Assembly (NCBI GenBank): GCA_905478725.1
Contig: CAJQJT010000353.1
Span: forward strand, 1-5,426
Length of the DNA stretch: 5,426 nucleotides
DNA from: an uncultured Pseudomonadales bacterium
GTDB lineage: Bacteria > Pseudomonadota > Gammaproteobacteria > Pseudomonadales > Porticoccaceae
Direction of reading: 5' to 3'
The notes below the pieces were generated by a model. It was not told the DNA's origin, searched no databases, and was given only the letters and a program-made list of their open reading frames with translations. Below, piece by piece: positions 1-4,258 of the stretch (position 1 is its first letter; every line of letters starts with the position of its first letter). The position numbers and the translations under genes are program-made.

Positions 1-906
1 AGCTTACAGGCTCCAGGTGGCTCTGGTGCGTTGAGAGTAGGCGCCGAAGTGATTCGTCGCGCTCGCCCCGAAGCAAAATTATGGGTGGGTACACCTACCT
101 GGCCAAACCATATTCCACTGCTGGGCAGTGCGGGTTTCGAGATTGCAGAATATCCCTATTACGACACAGCGACTCGCGAGGTCAATATTGACCTGATGCT
201 TGAGACATTGCGTCAGGTTCCCGCTGGTGATGTGGTGCTGCTCCACGGCTGCTGTCACAACCCCACCGGTGCTGATTTGACCAACGAGCAGTGGGATCAG
301 ATTACCGATATAGCCCTAGAGCGCGGCTTTGTACCCTTTATAGATACAGCCTATCAGGGCCTTGGTGATGGTCTCGACGAAGATGCCTACGGCATGCGTC
401 TGATGGCTGAGAAATTACCGGAGTTGGTGGTGGCCTCAAGCTGCTCGAAGAACTTTGGTCTCTATCGTGAGCGTACCGGATCCATTACTTTTATTACTCA
501 AACACCAGAGCAGGCGGCTATAGTTGGCGGTCAGGCCATGGCAGTTGCTCGTCAGATGTACTCCATGCCGCCGGCTCACGGTGCGCTTTTAGTTTCGCTG
601 ATTTTGGGTGATGAAGAACTCTGTAAAGATTGGAAAGCTGAGCTGGAAGAGGTTCGCCTGCGAATCAAATCTATGCGCACATTGCTGGCTGATAGTATTC
701 AGGACAATGCCGCGGGAATGGACTTCAGTCATATCAAGCGCCAGAACGGGATGTTCTCGTTCTTGGGCGTAGCGCCAGAGCATTTGGTCCGTCTGAGAGA
801 AGAGTTTGGTATCTATATTGTCTCTTCAACTCGGATTAACTTGGCGGGTATTAACTCGAGCAATATTGCCTATCTTGCCGAGTCCATTCGCACAGTACTC
901 AAGTAA
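1..906 (+). CDS. Aspartate/aromatic amino acid aminotransferase, class I (5' end missing)
   Basis: PLP-dependent transaminase of the AspC/TyrB type, cytosolic, moving amino groups between aspartate or aromatic amino acids and 2-oxoglutarate. The reading frame is open from base 1, and the residues coded by bases 1-30 (SLQAPGGSGA) match the family block before GALR. The TTG at 31 is therefore internal, and the gene starts outside the window. About 301 residues are visible against a usual 395-400, so roughly the first 95-100 are missing. Numbering from base 1, I see the substrate-side Trp (W34 in TPTWPNH), the PLP-ring Asn in CCHNPTG (N87), D115 and Y118 in DTAYQG, the Schiff-base Lys in SCSKNFGLYRERTG (K150, bases 448-450), the distal-carboxylate Arg in AVARQMYS (R184) and the alpha-carboxylate Arg in STRINLAG (R278). 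All catalytic positions in view are intact. AspC and TyrB cannot be separated from sequence alone. It converges on the kinase gene with 7 bp between the stops. Confidence 0.95.
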   Translation, partial: SLQAPGGSGALRVGAEVIRRARPEAKLWVGTPTWPNHIPLLGSAGFEIAEYPYYDTATREVNIDLMLETLRQVPAGDVVLLHGCCHNPTGADLTNEQWDQITDIALERGFVPFIDTAYQGLGDGLDEDAYGMRLMAEKLPELVVASSCSKNFGLYRERTGSITFITQTPEQAAIVGGQAMAVARQMYSMPPAHGALLVSLILGDEELCKDWKAELEEVRLRIKSMRTLLADSIQDNAAGMDFSHIKRQNGMFSFLGVAPEHLVRLREEFGIYIVSSTRINLAGINSSNIAYLAESIRTVLK

Positions 907-913
907 GTTTGTG

Positions 914-1423
914 TTATGCCTGTAGCCGCTGCAGCACCGAGTCTAGGCTCTGCTGCAGTGACTGCTGATCGCAGTCAACTCTGATATCCCCATACTTCTT
1001 ATACAGCGCACAGCGTTCGTCGAACAGTGATTCGAGACTCTGGTTGGGTTTGCGGGCAATGCCCCGTACATCGAAATTGCCTATGCGTTTGCGCAACGCC
1101 TCTAGTGGTACATCGAGAAACACAACGGTTGCGATTTGTTTTAAGCGTGCCATGCCGGCTGCTGAATAAACTGCGCTGCCTCCGGTGGCGACAACCTTTC
1201 CTGTAACATCTTCGCTTAATAGAACCTGTTCTTCGATCTCTCGCAGATACAGATAATCGTTGTCGTCGAGAATTTCTTGCAGAGTGCGACCTTCGCGGAC
1301 TTGAATGGCGATATCGGTGTCGACGAAATCTAAACCCAGCTCTTTTGCCAGCAAAATGCCGAGGGTACTTTTTCCGGCGCCCGGCATGCCGATAAGAACG
1401 ATACTGTTGGGGTTGTTAGGCAT
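914..1423 (-). CDS. Shikimate kinase-family P-loop kinase
   Basis: Predicted small-molecule kinase of the AroK/AroL fold, probably phosphorylating shikimate with ATP. Counting from the ATG at 1468, it shows a Walker A (GMPGAGKST, residues 27-35), the DTD pair (D50, D52), the substrate Arg in YLREIEE (R76), a TGGS loop (95-98), a LID segment with R135 (VRGIA) and the adenine/LID-side Arg in DERCALY (R152). Two points differ from canonical AroK: the third Gly of the GGG loop is Ser, and the LID RPLL motif is replaced by RGIA. This may be a paralogous subfamily, so the substrate is less certain than the fold. I prefer the start at 1423 because MPNNPNSIVLIG fits the family's short N-terminus. The alternative ATG at 1466-1468 adds 15 residues and has GGGGGA six bases upstream, but that G-run lies in the apparent end of an IS element, so the match may be fortuitous. 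No good SD precedes 1423. Confidence 0.85.
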   Translation of the reverse strand: MPNNPNSIVLIGMPGAGKSTLGILLAKELGLDFVDTDIAIQVREGRTLQEILDDNDYLYLREIEEQVLLSEDVTGKVVATGGSAVYSAAGMARLKQIATVVFLDVPLEALRKRIGNFDVRGIARKPNQSLESLFDERCALYKKYGDIRVDCDQQSLQQSLDSVLQRLQA

Positions 1424-1471
1424 ATTTTTATGTCGTTGGTTGTGTTGGGTTTGAACTGTGAAATCCATCGG

Positions 1472-1511
1472 TAATCCCCCATTAATAACCGACGCTAAAA
1501 GTAGGGGGTTA
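1472..1511 (-). repeat. Inverted repeat in the IS end, upstream of the kinase gene
   Basis: On the minus strand TAACCCCC (1511-1504) can pair with GGGGGATTA (1480-1472), giving eight base pairs with one bulged A and a 23-base loop. If the kinase message starts upstream, this fold would bury the GGGGGA that precedes the ATG at 1468. The complementarity is directly visible. A regulatory role is inference, and the G-run is probably just the conserved IS terminus. Confidence 0.45.
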
Positions 1512-1516
1512 TGCGT

Positions 1517-1716
1517 CTATCGCCAAGTGCCAAGTGCCATACTCGGCCTTTCATGATTATAAGTCCAGAGCCAACGAGTCGCATACTCTTGAACTTTTTC
1601 AATTTCCGTAAATAGACAGTGATTCAATCAATCGTACCTTAGCTTACTGTGCGATTGCACCGCTCGACGTAGGCATTTTATAGCTTGCTGCGGTTTTTTG
1701 GCTCGACCATAAACTC
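1517..1716 (-). pseudogene. IS3-family transposase OrfB, C-terminal fragment, frameshifted
   Basis: Reading the minus strand downward: bases 1701-1685 give PKKPQQ, 1677-1645 give NAYVERCNRTV, and 1639-1517 give RYD-stop-LNHCLF, then TEIEKVQEYATRWLWTYN, then HERPSMALGTWR and a TAG. Together these follow the IS3 OrfB block PGKPQQNAYVERYNRTVRYDWLN...YNHERPNMALGG, which contains the last Glu of the DDE catalytic triad (the Glu of YVER). Compared with that pattern there are 7 extra bases at 1678-1684 and 5 at 1640-1644, both frameshifts. A TGA at 1628-1630 replaces the conserved Trp, and the usual ITPKQRL tail after MALG is missing. The fragment cannot make an active transposase. The first segment, 1702-1716, is only weakly similar. 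It is too broken to appear as an intact reading frame. Confidence 0.8.
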
Positions 1717-1744
1717 GGCCGGGCGTGAAAAATTCACGACGGCC
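1717..1744 (-). terminator. Hairpin overlapping the tetR stop, possible terminator
   Basis: On the minus strand GGCCG (1744-1740) and CGTGAA (1738-1733) pair with CGGCC (1721-1717) and TTCACG (1729-1724), with a three-base loop and a small 1x2 internal mismatch. The TGA stop of the TetR gene lies inside the stem. No clean T-run follows (GAGTTTATGG), so termination would be inefficient or Rho-assisted. The structure is clear, the function less so. Confidence 0.45.
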
Positions 1745-2336
1745 AAGCCCTCATCGTCGCGGTAATACCAAGGTTGAGGTTAGCTTCAGTTTCACCGCTC
1801 TTGGCCTTCATCGCCAAGCCCGCAATGAGAGTGGAGAGTAATATGCAGAAGTCCTGAGGGTCTATATTTGCCGGTAGTTGGCCGTCGCTTTGCGCCTGTA
1901 ATATGCGTTGGTTAACCAGATTTTCTGTGCCTTTTAAGGCTTGAGACAGGGCTGTCTCGACCTCTTTAGGCACCGAAGGCCCGTCAAAGTCTGCTGTGCC
2001 ATTGATAATAAAACAACCACCGGGCAAGCTCGGGTTGGTTAGCATTTTTGTCAGTGAACGTAAGAAACTCTCAATCGCTAGTCGGCCATCTGGCTCCTCT
2101 GTCAGTCTGGCTGCGTGTAGCTCCACGAGTAGGCCCAAATATCGCTCTAATGCCTTTAAGTAAAGCGACCTCTTGTCGCCAAAAGCAGAGTATAAGCTTG
2201 GTTTACTCAACCCTGTCGCTTTTGTCAGCTCACTTAAAGACGCGCTCTGGAAACCGTGTTTCCAGAAAACCTTGAGCGCACTATCCAGTGCAATATCAGT
2301 ATCAAAACTACGTGGCCGTCCGCGTTCACTTTTCAT
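1734..2336 (-). CDS. TetR/AcrR-family transcriptional repressor
   Basis: Cytosolic DNA-binding repressor of 200 residues, a normal TetR length. The N-terminal HTH lies at about residues 8-62 (RPRSFDTDIALDSAL at the first helix, then LSELTKATGLSKPSLYSAF as the HTH core and KRSLYLKAL). The C-terminal ligand and dimer domain includes PGGCFIINGTADF at 105-117. Cys108 in that block aligns by eye with Cys106 of E. coli NemR (SGCLTVKLSAEV), the residue NemR uses to sense reactive electrophiles. A second Cys is at 154. The ATG at 2334-2336 has GGAGG four bases upstream (2341-2345). The gene is divergent from the SDR gene with 125 bp between starts, which is the usual arrangement of a TetR repressor with its target, and a matching palindrome lies between them. 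The ligand is unknown. Confidence in the family is very high, while the electrophile-sensing idea is only an analogy. Confidence 0.95.
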   Translation of the reverse strand: MKSERGRPRSFDTDIALDSALKVFWKHGFQSASLSELTKATGLSKPSLYSAFGDKRSLYLKALERYLGLLVELHAARLTEEPDGRLAIESFLRSLTKMLTNPSLPGGCFIINGTADFDGPSVPKEVETALSQALKGTENLVNQRILQAQSDGQLPANIDPQDFCILLSTLIAGLAMKAKSGETEANLNLGITATMRAWPS

Positions 2337-2358
2337 AGTGCCTCCAAAAATATACCAC

Positions 2359-2388
2359 TTGACTCTCGATTAAAACGGTTGATAGTAT
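2359..2388 (+). promoter_or_regulatory. Putative SDR gene promoter
   Basis: TTGACT (2359-2364) matches five of six -35 positions. It is followed 18 bp later by TAGTAT (2383-2388), four of six for the -10. The predicted transcription start is near 2395, at the edge of the operator palindrome, so a bound TetR would block it. A second -35-like TTGATA at 2379-2384 has no well-spaced -10. Confidence 0.45.
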
Positions 2389-2411
2389 ATAACGTACCGA
2401 ACGGTATACAA
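2384..2411 (-). promoter_or_regulatory. Putative tetR promoter
   Basis: On the minus strand TATACT (2389-2384) is a good -10, with TTGTAT (2411-2406) as a weak -35 at 16 bp spacing. The operator palindrome at 2395-2406 falls in the spacer, consistent with autorepression. This is assigned by eye. The -35 matches only in its TTG. Confidence 0.4.
2395..2406. promoter_or_regulatory. TetR operator palindrome TACCG-AA-CGGTA
   Basis: A perfect inverted repeat with five-base arms and a two-base centre in the divergent tetR/SDR region. Its ACCG-NN-CGGT core is the same as in known TetR-family operators such as the NemR site (TAGACCGATCGGTCTA). It overlaps the predicted start of the SDR transcript and the spacer of the predicted tetR promoter. 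A further TATACC (2351-2356), complementary to GGTATA at 2403-2408, could be an additional half-site. Binding is inferred from position and sequence. Confidence 0.65.
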
Positions 2412-2461
2412 ATAGGCGGTAATGCTTATTTATCACTAACGTAACTAAAAAGGAATTTTCA

Positions 2462-3211
2462 ATGGGCAAGCTTACAGGAAAAACTGCACTAATCACTGGT
2501 GGTACCACGGGTATTGGTTTCGCTACGGCCAAGCTATTTCTAGAAGAGGGGGCACGTGTCTTAATTACTGGTCAAAATTCAGACCGAGTCACTTCTGCTG
2601 TTAGCACTCTCGGTGCTGGGGTTATTGGTGTCTGTGCCGATGTCTCCTCTGTATCTGAAATGGCGACTGTGGCAGAGAAAATTAAATCTGAATTTGGCAC
2701 CTTAGACATACTGTTTGCAAACGCGGGTATTGCTAAGCCAATGCCGTTTCAGGATGTCGATGCTGACAATATCGATGGTCAGTTAGACGTTAACTTTAAG
2801 GGTGTTATTTATTCTATTCAGGCTGTGCTTCCGCTTCTAAACAATCCGTCCAGCATTGTCATGACATCAACTACCATGATCGAAAAAGGTGTTGCGGGCA
2901 TGAGTATTTATGCTGCGACTAAGGCTGCGGTGCGTTCACTGGCTCGCACCCTGTCAGCCGAGTTCGCTGAAAAAGGTATAAGGGTAAATACCATCAGCCC
3001 CGGACTCGTCGAAACGCCTATTTATAGTAAGTTAGGATTGTCAGAAGAAGCTGTTTCAGAATGGGCGGGTCAGTTACTCGCAAATGTACCTGCATCGCGC
3101 TTTGGTCAACCCGAGGAAGTCGCCAAGGCTGTGTTATTTTTGGCCAGCGAAGGTTCTTCTTACATGTTGGGAGAAAACATCCTGTTGGATGGTGGCATGG
3201 CAACTATTTAA
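2462..3211 (+). CDS. Classical short-chain dehydrogenase/reductase (SDR)
   Basis: NAD(P)H-dependent oxidoreductase of 249 residues, the usual length for the classical SDR family, probably a soluble tetramer acting on a carbonyl or alcohol. Visible motifs are the Rossmann TGGTTGIG (12-19), an acidic D60 in CADVSS for the adenine ring, NAGI (87-90), the active-site Asn N111 in LDVNFKG, YAATK with Y150 and K154, and the SPG...TP segment (179-186). The catalytic Ser is expected 13 residues before the Tyr, but that position is Thr137 and a Ser lies one residue earlier (TSTT, 135-138). A strong SD (AAGGA, ending seven bases before the ATG) fixes the start. The cofactor loop reads ITGQNSDRV, so NADP preference is possible but not clear. 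The pairing with a divergent TetR suggests inducible expression against a small toxic or nutrient molecule. The substrate cannot be named. The residue after the Rossmann motif and the DGG end are typical of FabG-like and glucose-1-dehydrogenase-like members. Confidence 0.95.
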   Translation: MGKLTGKTALITGGTTGIGFATAKLFLEEGARVLITGQNSDRVTSAVSTLGAGVIGVCADVSSVSEMATVAEKIKSEFGTLDILFANAGIAKPMPFQDVDADNIDGQLDVNFKGVIYSIQAVLPLLNNPSSIVMTSTTMIEKGVAGMSIYAATKAAVRSLARTLSAEFAEKGIRVNTISPGLVETPIYSKLGLSEEAVSEWAGQLLANVPASRFGQPEEVAKAVLFLASEGSSYMLGENILLDGGMATI

Positions 3212-3212
3212 C

Positions 3213-3230
3213 GCAGATGAGATTATCTGC
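3213..3230 (+). terminator. Small hairpin just after the SDR stop
   Basis: GCAGAT (3213-3218) and ATCTGC (3225-3230) form a perfect six-base-pair stem with a six-base loop, starting two bases after the TAA. It is followed by ACGAGTTGTTT, which is only moderately T-rich. It is well placed for ending the SDR message, but thermodynamically weak. Confidence 0.35.
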
Positions 3231-3245
3231 ACGAGTTGTTTGCCG

Positions 3246-3268
3246 ATGAACAGGTGACTGATGTTCAT
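3246..3268. repeat. Inverted repeat ATGAACA-N9-TGTTCAT
   Basis: Perfect seven-base arms with a nine-base spacer, about 80 bp upstream of the LuxR-type gene. It could be a binding site for a dimeric regulator (possibly the LuxR protein itself) or part of an RNA hairpin. It does not resemble the lux-box consensus closely enough to name a family. No T-run follows directly. Confidence 0.5.
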
Positions 3269-3293
3269 TGCTGGGAAAATGCTTCTTTTTAGG

Positions 3294-3340
3294 CGGTGGC
3301 TAAGCCATCGTTTGAAAAGGAGCTTTTTTGTTTTTAACGT
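3294..3340 (+). terminator. Hairpin with downstream T-runs before luxR-type gene
   Basis: CGGTGGC (3294-3300) and GCCATCG (3304-3310) form a seven-pair stem, one pair being G-U, with a TAA loop. A few bases on come T6 (3324-3329) and T5 (3331-3335), the first part of a weak AAAAG-GAG-CTTTT stem. Either fold could be a terminator for the SDR transcript or a leader structure of the LuxR-type message. The pairing is visible, but the choice between these roles is open. Confidence 0.35.
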
Positions 3341-3347
3341 TTAATTT

Positions 3348-4118
3348 ATGGATATCAAAACGGATATGGATATCAAAGCGGATAGGGGTATAAAAACAGA
3401 CAGGGGTATTAACACAATGGATTCAATGGCAGAGTTTATTAATGCCTGCGATGACGCATCTAATTTAATTGACTTTCGTGAGCAAATTTACCCAACAGTC
3501 AAGAACATATTGCCGCACAGTATGTTTGCCTGCGGTTCAGTATGTATTGAAGATTTGCGTGTTGTTGATTTTATCAATATAAGCTTTCCAGATGATTATC
3601 TGGAGAAAATAAATTTAATGAGCTGCCCGGTACTGCTGCGTTGGCTTGGGCTAAAGAGTCCAGTGCAAATCGACACCAACACACCATTGCTTCAATCAAC
3701 CAGCCGCAGCTGGTTTAATTATTTTGGGCAACACAGGATCAAAAATTTAACGGTGCATGGGGTGGTTGGCGCCAATAAGAAACATATCTATTTCTTTGTC
3801 TTCGGCGGCATTAACGTTTGGACAGAACATGAGGTGTTGATGCTCAAACTACTGGTACCACAGCTTTATTGTACGCTCATTGATTTAGATAACCTGTTCA
3901 ATAGCAATATGAACAGCAAGAAGATCCTGACTCCCCGTGAAGAGGAGGTGCTAACGTTAATTTGTAAGGGGAAATCAAATGCCGAAGTTGCGAGAATCTT
4001 GCATATCAGTGGCTGGACAGTGAAAATTCATGTGAGTAATTTGATTGCAAAACTGAAGGCATCAAATCGAAGTCATGCCGTCGCTAAAGCGATTCGTCTG
4101 GGTCTGCTGACAGGTTAA
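3348..4118 (+). CDS. LuxR-type HTH transcriptional regulator (EpsA-like sensor domain)
   Basis: A 256-residue DNA-binding regulator if started at 3348. The C-terminal LuxR/GerE HTH runs from about L194 to L253: LTPREEEVLTLICKGKSNAE, then the recognition helix around SGWTVKIHVSNL, then the KLKASNRSHAVAKA closing helix. The N-terminal 190 residues have no receiver Asp and no clear acyl-homoserine-lactone pocket pattern. The block with ILPHSMF, SVCIEDL, VHGVVG and YFFVFG recalls the sensor half of the EpsA-type regulators found near exopolysaccharide genes, but that is a loose resemblance by eye. The start is uncertain. The ATG at 3348 has no SD, and the first 23 residues (MDIKTD/MDIKAD/RGIKTD/RGINTM) come from an 18-bp tandem repeat. 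The ATG at 3417 (MDSMAEF) has AGGGG ten bases upstream and gives a normal domain start. The gene is monocistronic and followed by a strong terminator. Confidence 0.9.
   Translation: MDIKTDMDIKADRGIKTDRGINTMDSMAEFINACDDASNLIDFREQIYPTVKNILPHSMFACGSVCIEDLRVVDFINISFPDDYLEKINLMSCPVLLRWLGLKSPVQIDTNTPLLQSTSRSWFNYFGQHRIKNLTVHGVVGANKKHIYFFVFGGINVWTEHEVLMLKLLVPQLYCTLIDLDNLFNSNMNSKKILTPREEEVLTLICKGKSNAEVARILHISGWTVKIHVSNLIAKLKASNRSHAVAKAIRLGLLTG
3351..3420 (+). repeat. Degenerate 18-bp tandem repeat at the 5' end of the luxR-type gene
   Basis: Nearly four units: 3351-3368 (GATATCAAAACGGATATG), 3369-3386 (GATATCAAAGCGGATAGG), 3387-3404 (GGTATAAAAACAGACAGG) and a partial fourth at 3405-3420. Units one and two differ at two positions and later ones diverge. 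The period is a multiple of three, and the frame stays open, giving hexapeptides of the form [MR][DG]IKTD. Confidence 0.85.
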
Positions 4119-4121
4119 TAA

Positions 4122-4155
4122 GCCCGTCATTACTCTTTGCGGGGTAATGACGGGC
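4122..4155. terminator. Strong hairpin between convergent genes, likely bidirectional terminator
   Basis: GCCCGTCATTAC (4122-4133) and GTAATGACGGGC (4144-4155) are perfect 12-base arms around a ten-base loop, beginning three bases after the LuxR-type gene's TAA. The tail is ATTCTGGTTGT on the plus strand and TTATTAA on the minus strand, neither an ideal U-tract. Position between two convergent genes fits use in both directions. Confidence 0.75.
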
Positions 4156-4193
4156 ATTCTGGTTGTGGCTAGGCGGTTTGCTAACAGGCTAGG

Positions 4194-4235
4194 GCTATCA
4201 GAGTAGAGCTATCAGAGTAGAGCTATCAGAGTAGA
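4194..4235. repeat. Three perfect 14-bp tandem repeats (GCTATCAGAGTAGA)
   Basis: Three identical head-to-tail copies at 4194-4207, 4208-4221 and 4222-4235, with GC following as the start of a fourth. It is preceded by two GGCTAGG direct repeats 20 bp apart (4167-4173 and 4187-4193). It lies in the non-coding gap 4119-4258 between convergent genes. No secondary structure stands out. It behaves like a minisatellite that can change copy number by slippage, and a protein-binding iteron role cannot be excluded. Confidence 0.95.
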
Positions 4236-4258
4236 GCCCATGTATCTATGCCCTGCCG

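Larger units (their letters stand above)
1470..1716 (-). mobile_element. Remnant of an IS3-family insertion sequence (3' end)
   Basis: This gap between the kinase and the TetR gene is the last quarter or less of an IS3-family element. The minus strand translates in pieces into the conserved OrfB C-terminus (see the pseudogene entry). It is followed by a short non-coding tail ending in GGGGGATTACCG beside the kinase ATG at 1468, and I take GGTAATCCCCC on the plus strand (1470-1480) as the outer end of the terminal inverted repeat. The matching left end and the rest of the transposase are not in the window. The remnant stops at about 1702-1716, where the TetR terminator hairpin begins. I cannot tell whether a deletion or the arrival of the TetR/SDR module removed the rest. 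The family call rests on remembered motifs, and the exact boundaries are inference. Confidence 0.75.

Noticed and set aside
929..958. Inverted repeat CTGCAGCA...TGCTGCAG near the convergent aminotransferase/kinase stops as a terminator
   Set aside because: The arms pair (eight bases plus GAG/CTC with two bulged bases), but they lie in the kinase coding end, in Gln/Leu/Ser-rich codons. No T-run follows on either strand.
1522..1539. GCCAAGT repeated twice plus a partial copy as a regulatory repeat
   Set aside because: It falls in the MALG and tail codons of the decayed transposase and is best explained by decay or a small local duplication.
1469..1733. tRNA or structured RNA gene in the gap
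   Set aside because: No cloverleaf or CCA-type end is seen, and the translated transposase similarity explains the sequence.
3217..3249. Ten-codon reading frame after the SDR gene as a small peptide gene
   Set aside because: It overlaps the post-stop hairpin, has no ribosome binding site and shows no recognisable peptide pattern.
4194..4235. Direct repeats as a CRISPR array
   Set aside because: Units are 14 bp and contiguous, with no spacers, and no cas genes are present.
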